Assembly: GCA_028023455.1 (NCBI GenBank)
Contig: JAQFVV010000151.1
Span: 2,353,097 to 2,417,096, forward strand
Source of the DNA: Epiperipatus broadwayi
Lineage: Eukaryota; Onychophora; Udeonychophora; Euonychophora; Peripatidae
Direction of reading: 5' to 3'
Length of the DNA: 64,000 nucleotides
Shown here: positions 23,115-34,399 of the stretch, one piece after another
How the letters are laid out: each line of letters opens with the position of its first letter
Numbering within the stretch: the first letter of the stretch is position 1
Translations under genes and position numbers: made by a program
The notes under the pieces: model-generated
The model's input: only the letters and a program-made list of their open reading frames with translations
The model's database searches: none
What the model was told of the DNA's origin: nothing

Positions 23115-23770
23115 CAGGAATAAGAAAATAGATCTAAACACAAACTCTGAGCGTTTATGAAACAGTTTCTATTCAGCTTGCAAGTGTGAATCTTTTAGAC
23201 ACGTAATGTCTTCAAACTCAGCATAGCAAACCAGATAGCTACATGGGTCTGATCTCAGTCCAGCATCATCACATAGTAGAAGCCTCTGCGATATATATCA
23301 TTGCAAGAAAGACCTCAAAGATACATTTATGAAAAACAAAAAAACACAAGTCAAAACTTGCTAACGCTTGTATTTATGACAATAGATGGCGTTCTACCAA
23401 AAACACTGTCAAGCATAGTTTTTTATTTACATAAACATCAGAGCAAGCATTCACTATCTCTAATTTTAATTTCCACCACCTGTTTTTGGTAGAACGCCAT
23501 TTATTGTCATAAATACAAGCGTTAGCAAGTTTTGACTAGTGTTTTTTTGTTTTTCATAAATGTACCTTTGAGGTCTTTCTTGCAATGATATATATTGCAG
23601 AGGCTTCTACTATGTGGTGATGCTGAACTGAGATCAGACCCATGTAGCTATCTGGTTTTCTATGCTGAGTTTGAAGACTTACATGTCTAAAAGATTCACC
23701 CTTGCAAGCTGAACAGAAACTGTTTCATAAACGCTCAGAGTTTGTGTCTAGATCTATTTTCTTATTCCTG

Positions 23771-23819
23771 TCCTTCACTAACAATAACAAATAGCTTGAA
23801 ATCATGATCTGAAGGTGGA
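23771..23819 (+). ncRNA. Hammerhead-like motif, family C inverted unit (degenerate)
   Basis: CCTTCA/TGAAGG stem I is intact (23,772-23,777 with 23,810-23,815), as are GAAA (23,798-23,801) and the palindrome ATCATGAT. The core reads CTAACAA, two substitutions away, so it is likely inactive. Confidence 0.4.
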
Positions 23820-24660
23820 AATTAAAGTTAGAGATAGTGAATGCTTGCTCTGACGTTTATGTAAACAAAAAAACTATGCTTGATGGTGTTTTTGGTAGAA
23901 CGCCATCTATTGTCATAAATACAAGCATTAGCAAGTTTTGACTTGTGTTTTTTTGTTTTTCATATATATATATTGTAACAGGATGGGGGTAATGAAAAAA
24001 ATAGAAACAAAGGAGTGAATCTGGGGTGATGGAAAGTCATCATCAACCCCAGTAAAATTAAATTATAAGAGTATGAGATTAGAGAATCTCTGATAGCATT
24101 AAGAGATCAGCCAGCTACTAAAAGCATAATTAACCATATATCAACCAGCATTGTAAAGTATTATAAGTAATACTCAAAATACCATTCATTGCCATTAATG
24201 ATCCACAATACAATAAATCAGTACAATAAAACAACAGTCCAACTTGTGGCTGGATTTGAAGAATATAAATCAAGAGTCAACCTTGTGACTGGATTGGAAA
24301 TGTCTCTTCTGTAGACCAGGCTAACTATTGAGCCTTTTCCAACTTGGGCAATTATTTAACCATAAATTAGATGCACCATTTAAGTGCTCATCCATCTGAA
24401 TACATAAGAATCAAACAAAATCTAACAACAATGCTGGGACATTTAAAACATGCTGATCATCATCAATGCTCAGGCCACTTAAGTACCATTAATGTACTGG
24501 CCAAATATAAACTTAAATTTTTATTAAGACTAAAATATCTAATGCATGGGCTTTAAAGAATATAATCTTATGCACCAACCAGGATGATGATGACTGATCA
24601 TCACTGGATGCCCAAAAGCACTAAATACACATTCCCATTTATATATTCATCCTGTGCACG

Positions 24661-24884
24661 AATCTAGCTCAGAGAACATCAGTTCTATTACTGTATGTGA
24701 CCAAGAGATGATGGAAACAGTTTTAACAATTAAATATGTTTATTAATAACAAAAAAATAAATGATTAAGGTCAATCTAGCTCAGAGAACATCAGCTCTAT
24801 TACTGTATGTGACCAAGAGATGATGGAAACAGTTTCAACAATTAAATATGTTTATTAATAACAAAAAAATAAATGATTATGGTC
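24661..24884 (+). repeat. Tandem duplication, 112-bp unit, two copies
   Basis: The sequence beginning aatctagctcagagaacatc at 24,661 recurs at 24,773 with only a few differences (period 112). It lies inside the first long-repeat copy, and the second copy at 28,021 has a single version, so this is a local recent duplication. Confidence 0.85.
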
Positions 24885-26808
24885 TTATAAGGGTTCTGAT
24901 TTTGAAAAGTATACATAATTATATACACACTAAAATTTTTACATTGATTTACATGATTAATAAATTAGGTTTACGTAAAACCCATTCAGCACACAGGCAT
25001 GTGGCTTGATACAAAATAAATATATTTGAATTTACATTTAATTTTTAAAAAATGTTCAAAAATTTACATATAAGTGTCTATCTGACACACATTATTATTT
25101 ACAATACAATTGACATATATGTGCACACACATGTGCATGTGCGTGAATTTTTTAAACATATTTGACTTGTTACAAAATAATTATCAAAATCTTAAATTAT
25201 ATAAAATACAATAAATGATTAAAGTTTCAGTTAAATGAAATACATTTTACATACTAGGTTTATTGAAACATGTATATATAATTTGCACAGATGTGCGAAA
25301 TATTAATTTATCTACAATAAACTTATGAAAGATTATTTTCGCAATTTAATCTCTTTGCTGAATATAGTATTTTTTTTTAAAATAAGAACTATCAAATTTT
25401 TGACAGTTAATTGATTTAAAATGTCTTTCTTTTTCCTAGTCTAAAAGATTTTTGGAAATCTTTTTCTTGACTATTAATTATAACTTTGTTTGTCCTTTTT
25501 TTCTTCTAAATTATAAATATAACTTTAAACAGTTCTTTAATAAATGATTTTAAACTAATATCGTTTTATAGAATAAAAAAAAGTATAAATTTTAAGACGA
25601 CTTTCTGCTTGATGAGTTAATGTTGATGAAGTAGGCAAGGTGAGGTAGGACAAGTGAATATGTGAACAGCATCTCCCCATGGCATGATAAGTAGATAGCC
25701 AAGCATGGACTATCAAGTAGCCAATGCTCCATGATGTCATGAGAAAATACCCCATTTTTAAGCACTGCCCCTTATAAGTACCTAGACAGATCACCCTCAA
25801 AGAGTAGTATCCAGAAAAAAATAAAAGGCATTGAGCAAACCCTGCTCATCTCTGTGAGACTTAGGGTATAAATGAAGTCTATTCATGAGGCCTATATATA
25901 TTCACCGCTGGACTACTCTGCTCAACATCTAGGTCTAGACAGTGCCAAGCCTATACTTCAGAGCATCATGAACACACTACATCCAGACAGCCCTGTTCAA
26001 CTATACACCCACCATAAACATAAAAATTACAAATTTATGCATCACTTTCAAAATGTAATTTTACTAAAGAAATTATTTAAAATTTTGTTATCATATATAA
26101 CTTTACTCACCACAGCTGTATATATTTTTATCTGTGCTTCTCTGCCTTTAGATATGTCAGCATATATATATATATAATTGCTTCTTCACCAAGCTTGGGT
26201 TCCCTGGGCAAGCTGGAATATTTTTCTTGCTAAGTTTGGTTTTAGTGATTGTCATCATCAGGAAAAATATAATTTATATAAAATGTTGGTCTCTTTTTAT
26301 CTAGGATTGTTCCAGGCAAGCAGCTGTCTTGGTTTGATTGATTTCAGACAAGCAACTGTTCTCTCCATGTTTAAGGCTATGAATTTTAGCACAAAGAAGT
26401 GGGTCATTTTCTCCATGTGAATACAAACTCATGCAAGAAAAGCAGTAGCAGTTCCTGAATCTATTGTTTTGCCTCAGGTACATCAGTTCATGGTAGCTAT
26501 TCTGCCAACTCTATGGTCAGTTAAAACCAACTGCTGCAAATTTCATCAGGTTGCAACAAAATATTGTAACCAACTTTTAAGCTGACCAGTTCTTACAAAA
26601 ATTATTATCCAGACTGCTCTCTTCAAAAATCATTATCCAGACTGGAGCTAATTTTATTCTTTATAGCATCATCTAAGGTGATAATAACATCTTGATTAAA
26701 AACAGAGGTTTTTTTCTTATCTCTAATCCTTTTGAAAACATACATGTTTTAATTAATTAAAAAAATTTCAAAAACAAGTATTGTGTTTTTACATTTCACA
26801 ATCAGAAT

Positions 26809-27014
26809 ACTACTACTATTACTACTACTACTACTACTACCACTACTACTACTACTATTACTACTACTACCACTATGACTACTACTACCACTACTACTGC
26901 TACTGCTTCTGCTACTGCTACTACTACTACTACTACTATTCCTACTCCTACTCCTCCTCCTACTACTACTACTATTCCTACTCCTCATCCTCATCCTCCT
27001 CCTACTACTACTAC
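26809..27014. repeat. (TAC)n/(TCC)n compound microsatellite
   Basis: About 200 bp of TAC/ACT triplets grading into CCT-rich triplets. Long open frames here on both strands (poly-Tyr, poly-Thr, poly-Ser) are by-products of the repeat. Confidence 0.95.
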
Positions 27015-27345
27015 AATATATATATATTCAGACCTTTTAAAAGCCCAATTTATAAAAATATTTTAAATCAGAATTATTATTTGTTTATTTATTTATTTTT
27101 ATTTCAATAAATGTAGAAAATATCTACTATAATTTTTGTCAGTGTGTGCTATGTAATCCAATTAGTTACAATATATATCATTATAATTTGATTACAAGTG
27201 TCAAACGTTCTGCATTCACAATTTTGACACTATCCACTCCAAATAAATACAGTTATGATTATTACTAATCATTTTTTAGGCTAGAAATTATCATATCATT
27301 CCTAGTACAGATATAAACTTCAAGCTTCATAATATATATATATAT

Positions 27346-30300
27346 ATATAGTAACAGGATAGAGTAGATAGAGATGGTTGTCCCTGGAATAATGAAAAAA
27401 TCATCATCAACCTCAAGTACAAAATATTTTAATTAAAATTAACTTAAATATAAAATACATATTAAAGTAATAAAGTAAGATATTCAAGATATTAATATTA
27501 TCACAAATTAATAGATATTAAAGAGGATGAGAGCAAAAGAGATGACATCTCTGAGAAATAAGCCAACTAGAGATCAGTTAGTTAAACCCTAGAGCAACTG
27601 TACACTATCAATAAATAAAAAAAGCATCATGAATGATTAATCAAAATACAATTAAACAACAGTCAATCTGGTGACTGGATTTGAAATGAGTCTACTGTAG
27701 ACCATGCTAACTTTTTGAGCCATTGCCAGTTCAGGGTATTTATTTAAATATTAATCTGGATGCAGTAACTAAGTGCTCATTTATCAGAATACATAAGAAT
27801 GCTAGGATATTAAAAGATACTGATCGTCATAATGTTCTGGCCACTTGGTACTATTAATGTACTGGCCACTAAATTTTTAATAAGACTAAACTAAAATAAA
27901 ATTAGTGCATGAGCTTTAAAAAATATAATCTTATGCAACAACTAGGATGATGATTGATCATCACTGGATACCCAAAAGCACTAAGTACATCCCCATTTAT
28001 ATAATCAGACTGTTATGCACGAATCTAGCTCAGGGAATGAGATCTACAACTGTTACAGTGATCAAGAGATGATGCAATACAAATTTTAAAAATTGAATAC
28101 AAGTTTATTATAAACAATAAAAATGATATTAAGGTTTTTAGAATAATGCTATATATATATATATAAATCAAGACTTCTGATTTTGATTAATATACAATTT
28201 AAAAAGGATCAAATTGTGATTTACATGATTATTATACAAAATTCAACTTTCAATTATGATTTTACAATATCTCTTAATAGGTTCACATATATATAATTTA
28301 CACAGATGTGCAATACATTAGTTTACAATGAATACATTTGTATTGTCAAAAATGATTAAAATTAGGTATAAATGTCTATTTGACACACATTGATATTTAC
28401 AATACAATTGACATATATACATGCACATACATGTGTGCGCATGCAATTTCTGAACTTATTTGCCTTACCATAAAATAAACACTTTTAGTTGTCACTTTTA
28501 AATGAAATAAAATACCAATAAAAAGATTAATATATATATATGTAGTTGATTAACATAAAATCAAAATTTGATTTATTACATTGTGATTTATATGTTCCAA
28601 CATATGTAATTTACATGTTCCAATATACAACACTTACATATAGGTGCACAGAGATTGTTTTACTATTACATGAATACATATTTGAATTATTTAATAGTAA
28701 TAAGAAATATTAAAATTTACATAACTATTTGATACTTCTTAATATATATATACATATACATACATGTGAGTGCATGTCAATTGTGAACATATTTAAATTG
28801 TCCTATTATAACACATGATTAATTTTTTCAACTTATATTTTTAATCATACAAATACCTATGCTAAGTTTATTTATTTTAATTTGTTATAATAATAATATT
28901 ATTAAAATGTATATTTTTAATATAAATGCATGCATATAATGTGTATAAATAAAATTATAGATGATATGAATCAAATTCTATATCATAATAGTTTACAGTT
29001 TTTTTTTTTTTTTAAAAAATATCAGTTTATAAGTTCCTTTTTCTTTAATAAAAATATTATCAACTTTTTTTTATTTTAAAAATATAAAGTCAATGAATTA
29101 AATCTTTACTCATAGATTTTTAATCCCAGCAAATTTGTTTGCTGGTATTTTTAAACTATCAATTTTTTAGGGAACTACTAAAAAAATTTCTTTAATATAT
29201 ATATAATCATCTGTGAACTGCTCCTTTTTTTAGACATTTAAATTAAGCAAATTATTGATTTGTTTTATTTTTAAGTTATTAAGTTATAATTTTAAAAGTC
29301 ATTTTAAGGATTTTAAATAAACTCACCAGCTATATATACATTTACCTGTACTTATCTGCATATAGATACATCAACATATGTATAATTACTTCTTCAGAAA
29401 TTGATGGGATTCTCTCGGTAAGCTTAGTTTTTGGTTTAGGTAAGAGTTGTTCTGCAGTTGGTTCCAATAGACTAGGATTTGGCAAGCTTCAGGCCAGCAA
29501 GCTATTTTCTCAGAACCCATTTGTAGCTATGAATATCAACACTTAAAAGTGGGTAATTTTCCTTCATGTAAATTCAAACTTGACCACTGAACTGTAGAGC
29601 AGCTGCTTCATTGCATTTTTACATCCTCATGGCAGTTCTCTGTATAATTCTACTAGTTATCTCTGCTGCTAGCTTTTCTACTACACCTACCAGCTACTGA
29701 TGCTAACTACTTCACAATTTTTTTAGCCAACTTTGCAGCTGCTTCTCAAAAATATAAATCAGATGAACTGATATTTTATCAGCACTTTTTATAAGACATC
29801 TGAGGTAATAAAAACACCTTAATTGAAAACAGAGTTTTTTCTGTTTAATTCTTGTCTTTTCAAAAAGAACACTAATCCTTTCAAAAGCAATGATAAAGTT
29901 TTTTTTTTTACCAAAGGTATGATTTATATGTTTTTATTTAGATAGAGAATTAATTTTAAAACTGTTTGAAATAAATCATGATTATTTTTAAATTCAAAAT
30001 CAGAATAATAATAATACAATATTAATATTTATTTCGACCTTTTAAAATGTTTTAATTTATAACAGGATTTTGTTTTAAATTCAGAGTTATTTAACCCTTT
30101 ATTTATTATTTTTATTCCAGGAAATGTAGAAAAATATGTGCACATGTAACTATGTTGCTGTGTGCCATTTAACCCAACTGTTTACAATATATATATATAT
30201 ATATTTATAATTACAAGTGTCAAACTTTCTGCACTCACAACTTTGACATCATTCACTCCAGATAAATACAATTATGCTTATTACCAATCATTTATTAGGC

Positions 30301-30355
30301 TAGAGATTATCATATCATTCCTAGTACAGATATAAACTTCAAGCTTCATAGTATT

Positions 30356-30358
<3 letters not shown>
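27346..30358. mobile_element. Long non-coding repeat, copy 2 (~3.0 kb)
   Basis: This is a direct neighbour of copy 1 and colinear with it: gtaacaggatag at the start, gtgactggatttgaaatg (27,671-27,688), aatgtactggccac (27,857-27,870), acccaaaagcactaa (27,970-27,984), cacgaatctagctcaggg (28,018-28,035), tttgacacacattgat (28,379-28,394), ctcaccagctatatatac (29,322-29,339), aaaagtgggtaattttcc (29,547-29,564). It ends in a family A body at 30,190-30,358. Identity to copy 1 looks modest, about two thirds, with many indels, so the pair is old. Confidence 0.65.
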
Positions 30359-30405
<47 letters not shown>

Positions 30406-30560
30406 CAATTTGATTACAAGTATCAAACATTCTGCACTCACAACTTTGAGAGCAACCATTCCAATAAATACAATTATGATTATTCTAATCATTTATTAGG
30501 CCAGAGATTATCATATCATTCCTAATACAGATATAAACTTCACACTTCATATATATATAT
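30190..30560 (-). repeat. Two tandem family A bodies separated by (TA)n
   Basis: Two minus-strand bodies (30,205-30,350 and 30,410-30,550) share aatcatttattagg, gagattatcatatcattcct and cagatataaacttca. A perfect (AT)n run of about 40 bp (30,359-30,400) separates them. No ribozyme module is attached. Confidence 0.75.
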
Positions 30561-30565
30561 ACACA

Positions 30566-31684
30566 CACCTGGGTCTTATTTTATGTGGATTATTTTAATG
30601 CGATTTTAAAGTTATGCGATTCACGTTTCTTCTTAATATCTTTTTATGCGGGTTATCTTTTATGCAATAAAGAAGATCATATTTCACTATATTTATTAGA
30701 TGTCAAGAAATTTAAATTATTAATAACTTATTTTGACTTGAAATACTTATTTTTCAAAAATATAACATTATATTAGCAGCTAACATGAATATGGCCTGAA
30801 GCTGTATTTAGAATCTTAGCTTCTATATAAATAACCTACTTATACTAATGAGTAAATAATAATAGATTTATGCTTACATATAAAAATATTGCAATAAATA
30901 TTCAAAAATGTTAAACTTTTAAAATATATTTTGTTAGATATAACAGAAATAAATAAGCTTAGATTTTTAAAATAAATAATGAAGATTTTATTGATTTTGT
31001 AAACTGAAAATAATCTTTCTAATGATAATGCATAGTCTTTTTGTTTTGATTGCGATCTCATTTTTTAAATATACAAACAAAATGTGAACATTTAAAATTT
31101 ATTTCAGTAATAAACAAAAAAAGACAAATTTATTATTTTCTGATAAGTAAAAATATCACCAACTTTATCAACAATTAGTAAAATCATCATCTCAAAGTTT
31201 AATCACTGATTACATTGTTGACAGAAAACCATTAACACAGCACAAGACTGAAAGTGACATAATTGCTGAGATATTCTTGACTTTGTTTAAGGAGAAGCCA
31301 CAATATATCACATCACATCGAATCTGATTTCTTACCAGTTTTCAAACAAATGCATATTGTCAAATAGCGGTAATGGTTAAAATATGTATGAAAAAATGTA
31401 AAATTAAATATTGTAGTTAATAAAAAAAGTAAAAAAGTTTGTCTCGTATTAATGTTTTTCAAATATTTGAAATTTTTTATTAGTCATACTTTATTTCCTT
31501 ATTTTGTTTAATGCGAATTTTAAAGTAATGTTTCCTTGTTGCTTTGCTTTTATGCAATTTCTGAAAATTACAGTACCTATCCCCCATTTTTCAAGGTAAA
31601 TTAAGTCTATTTTTATGCTATTTTTTAAATACAGGTTTACTGTGGTACCTATCTACTGCATAAAATGAGACCCAGGTGTGTGTG
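30566..31684. mobile_element. 1.1-kb terminal-inverted-repeat element (possibly pogo/Tigger-like)
   Basis: The left end ACACACCTGGGTCTTATTTT and the right end AAAATGAGACCCAGGTGTGT are inverted repeats. The element sits between two family A bodies inside a (TA)n(CA)n tract, so a TA duplication is possible but cannot be told from the repeat. Subterminal words such as taatgcgattttaaagttatgcg resemble those of pogo/Tigger-type mariners, from memory. No transposase frame is visible, so it is non-autonomous or decayed. It contains at 31,240-31,320 a stretch resembling the tail of the 12.8-kb LINE. Confidence 0.5.
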
Positions 31685-31689
31685 TATAT

Positions 31690-32020
31690 ATAAATACAAT
31701 TTGATTACAAGTGTCGAACTTTTTGTACTCACAACTTAGACACCATTCATTCCAGATAAATACAATTATGATTATTACTAATCATTTATTAGGATAGAGA
31801 TTATCATATCATTCCTAGTATAGATGTAAACTTCAAGCTACACACACATATGTATTATTACAATTTGATTACAAGTGTCAAACTTTTTGCATTCACAAAT
31901 ATGACACCATCCATTCCAGATAAATTGAGCTATGATTATTAATAACCATTTATTAGGCTAGAGATTATCATATTATTCCTAATCCATATATGAACCTCAA
32001 ATCTCAGTTATAGATTAATG
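31690..32020 (-). repeat. Two further family A bodies in tandem
   Basis: Bodies at 31,692-31,840 and 31,858-32,020 share gattacaagtgtc, cattccagataaat, catttattagg and gagattatcatat with the copies at 30.2 kb. The flanking TIR element appears to have inserted into what was a longer body array from 30.2 to 32.0 kb. Confidence 0.7.
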
Positions 32021-32529
32021 TATCCTTTTTAAAGTATATATAAACACATGGAATAATGTAACATCATCTTTTTTATGTTGAATATCTTTTTAGAACTTTC
32101 CTTTCAGCATATGTTCTTGAAGCAAGTAATTAAGACAACTGAAAAAGACAAGCTAGGGTGCATTTTGTGCTTAAACAGCACTCTTCAATTGCGCAGATTA
32201 TAATTTGTTAGCATGGCGGATTCTGGTAAAAATTCAGAATTAAATTAATGTACAGCCAAATGAAAATATGATATTAATAATTATTCTGCCTCCATCTTTA
32301 AGTAATTGATTATTCATTTTAATAATTATTAATGCTATATTTTTATCTCGCTGGTAAATTGATTTCACTCTGAATTTCCATCAGTGATGGCAAAGGTAAG
32401 CATATACACATCAAAAGCTTAAAAAATGAGTGGTCCATTCTATTCTCGATCCTTGGGTAAACATACAGAGTATTATTTATTTATAATTGGAGTAAGAGTG
32501 GATTGCTCCACATAATTATATATATATAT

Positions 32530-32740
32530 ATGTTGAATTAAATATTTTCATGGATTGTTAGTAAAAATGAGATTATATCCATGTAAACAAAGATAACATT
32601 TAGCTTTTGATATTGCTAAGAAATTATCGACTACTACTAATTGACGATTCCTGAGGTTAAACAAGTTTTCTCATTGACCTACAATAGCTCATTTGTTGGA
32701 GTTTTTTGTTGAAATAAAAGTACATAAAAAGAGAGATAAT
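32530..32740 (+). repeat. Dispersed repeat D2, copy 1
   Basis: Begins ttgaattaaatattttcatg. Shared landmarks are attatatccatgtaaac, cttttgat, and tcctgagg. Similar copies lie at 41,955-42,195 and 42,300-42,480 in the same orientation. Non-coding; type unknown. Confidence 0.65.
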
Positions 32741-33264
32741 GAGATAAACAGCTTTTTTCAAAAATAGTTCACCACATGACAAAGGCTTTTCCAAAAGCCA
32801 CTCATGAGGAAACAATTCAGGCAATGTCAAATGCAAAACCCAATTTCAGGATACTGAAAGTTTAAGCAAATTTCTATCTTTGAATTAAGCTTTTATCTAA
32901 GCATAGTGAGATATTGATTTACCAATTAATGTTGAAAACTAACTGGGTTAGCTAAAGGTATATCCCAGAAAGAAATCTTAAATATTTCTTAAAAAAAAAA
33001 AAAATTCACCTTGCTTGGATTCAATTTCCCAGGTGTTTGTAGCTATAGCAGATGGATGTGTTAATTCTGAACCAAAGAAAACTCTTCAGTATATATGAAG
33101 AATACCTATAAATGAGGAGTTCACTGTAATTTTAGTCAAATAATCCCTTTTTTCAGAAATTAAAAATATATAACAGGGAATATCAAAATACACATACAAA
33201 AAACCATCTTTTGAAGCATGGAGGTATAAACAGTATTGCAAATTTGTATTGGTTAGAAGAAATT

Positions 33265-33600
33265 CTATATATATAAAATACATATTTTGCGGGTTCATCC
33301 ATGTTAAAAACTTTTAATATTAAAAGGCCAGATGGTATCAATAAGCGAGATGATACATGCAAACTTCCTCCTATTTGGAAAGATTTTTTTTTTTAAAAAA
33401 ACATTCCTAAATTTAACATTTTTGCTATTGGTGGAATTTTAACGTTTTATTCAAATCAGTGATTGTAGCGCCTCTACAACTGTCTTTCTACCTTTTATAA
33501 CTCTGTGGATGGCTTGTGTGACCAAGTTGAAACGTCAGTATATTAATATTAAAAGTTTTTAACACGGATGAACCCGCAAAATATGTATTTTATATATTTA
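33265..33600. mobile_element. Small TIR element, ~335 bp, with hammerhead-like core
   Basis: The left end (33,273-33,325) and right end (33,545-33,592) are inverted repeats of about 50 bp with one or two mismatches (left: tacatattttgcgggttcat; right: atgaacccgcaaaatatgta). Flanks are TATATA-rich. There is no open frame of note. The right half carries a hammerhead-like core (33,503-33,536). Either a MITE or a palindromic retroelement like families B and C. Confidence 0.65.
33503..33540 (+). ncRNA. Hammerhead-like motif, GAAACGTC type (family D)
   Basis: GAAACGTC (33,529-33,536) is the classic short-stem-III hammerhead ending. Stem II is GGCTTG (33,511-33,516) with CAAGTT (33,523-33,528), six pairs counting two G-T wobbles that look like C-to-T decay. 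Upstream the core reads CTGTGGA in place of CTGATGA, so it is degenerate and probably inactive. ACT/AGT would form a short stem I. Confidence 0.4.
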
Positions 33601-33740
33601 ACCCATGCAAATCTTCATTTTAACATATATATATATATATATATATATATGGTATTCAGTTTTCCCTTTGTTTGTAATTCAAATTTACATATATTTTTAA
33701 TGAAATGGTTTCTTTTTTTCTTTATAATCTAAAAGTGAGT

Positions 33741-33780
33741 GCACTTTGGATGAAGCTCATCATAGCTTCACCAAAAGTGC
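33741..33780. repeat. Near-perfect 40-bp hairpin
   Basis: gcactttggatgaagct (33,741-33,757) pairs with agcttcaccaaaagtgc (33,764-33,780) around a CATCAT loop, with at most one or two mismatches. A strong stem-loop of this size can be the terminal hairpin of a mobile element, but no Helitron CTRR end or other boundary is evident. Confidence 0.7.
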
Positions 33781-34140
33781 ATTCAGTTTAATGCAATGGC
33801 AACTGTACATACCCTTAAAACAATATGGTATATAAGATGTACTATGATATTCGGCAACAAGACATTCAACTAGCTGAGAAAACTCTATAGTGATTGGGAA
33901 ACTTATTTCAATCAATGTCAGAGATACTTGCCAAGAAAGATGATGACTCGAATCTGGGGTGGCCCAGGAATAACTCCATGTGAGATTATCAGATAAACAT
34001 TTGTTTTGTGTAAAAGTTGGAATTCTAATGAGTGGCTTATTCCTTAAGCTAATCAAATATTTTGTTACATGCTTCACTCTTTTGAGTTGCATTTCCTTGA
34101 TGTCATAAGACTCTCCTTCTATTATATTGTTACAGGTCAA
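33758..34140 (-). other. Open frame of 126 codons, unidentified
   Basis: A minus-strand frame without stops runs from 34,140 to 33,760. The peptide has no motif I recognise, and no repeat copy is visible in this window. Its stop lies beside the 33,741-33,780 hairpin. Length is above chance expectation for such AT-rich DNA but not decisive. It could be the noncoding edge of a transposon or a short exon. Confidence 0.2.
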
Positions 34141-34361
34141 CCTTTTTGAGTTGGAGTTAACTGTTTAATGGCCTAGAGCCTTTTTGTCTTAATAGTGGAA
34201 TATTTCAAATTCTCTGAGTTTTGGTTATTATTTAACTACATGTATAAATTGTAAATATTTATATTACTAATAAAGTTTTTTATTATAAATTTAAAGAAAA
34301 AATAAACGACTTCATTATGCAGACAAACAAATATATACAAATTTGAATATATATATATATT

Positions 34362-34394
34362 GAAGCAGTCAATCTTAGCTTAAGATTGTGCTTC
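34362..34394. repeat. 33-bp hairpin
   Basis: GAAGCA...TGCTTC and CAATCTTA...TAAGATTG pair around a GCT loop with a two-base bulge. It follows a (TA)n tract. No further element boundary is seen. Confidence 0.6.
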
Positions 34395-34399
34395 ATGTT

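Larger units (their letters stand above)
22545..23960. mobile_element. Family C array: tandem units plus inverted unit
   Basis: A unit of about 415 bp starts at tgacaatagatggtgttcta (22,553). It repeats head to tail at 22,961 and, partly, at 23,377. The array then inverts at about 23,475, and the unit returns on the other strand to 23,925 (agaacgccatctattgtcat). Internal landmarks are ctaactttaatttcc, gagcgtttatgaaacagttt, gtctgatctcagt, and cattgcaagaaagacctcaa. Copies are about 90 percent alike by eye, so the array is fairly young. There is no coding frame. A fourth, diverged copy lies at 38,975-39,310. Each unit carries a hammerhead-like module. Confidence 0.8.
23975..27345. mobile_element. 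Long non-coding repeat, copy 1 (~3.4 kb)
   Basis: The copy starts at a (TA)n-TTGTAACAGGATGG junction. It runs through agtcaaccttgtgactggat (24,273-24,292), aatgtactggcc (24,492-24,503), ccaaaagcacta (24,612-24,623), cacgaatctagctcag (24,656-24,671), tctgacacacatta (25,081-25,094), caatacaattgacatatatg (25,101-25,120), tgtatatatttttatctgtg (26,113-26,132) and aagaagtgggtcattttctc (26,394-26,413). It ends in a family A body and (TA)n (27,175-27,345). The same landmarks recur in the same order in the next 3 kb and, in part, inverted at 56.5-57.1 kb. It has no long open frame, so it is non-autonomous or has lost its genes. The superfamily is unknown; no LTRs or TIRs are obvious. Confidence 0.7.

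Noticed and set aside
22545-23960. Regular repeats considered as a CRISPR-like array
   Set aside because: Units are 415 bp, nearly identical throughout, with no short repeat-spacer pattern, and the DNA is eukaryotic.
26749-27110. Open frames rich in Tyr, Thr or Ser on both strands
   Set aside because: They are translations of a TAC/TCC microsatellite.
33741-33780. Helitron 3' end (terminal hairpin)
   Set aside because: No CTRR end follows the hairpin and no 5' TC end is seen.
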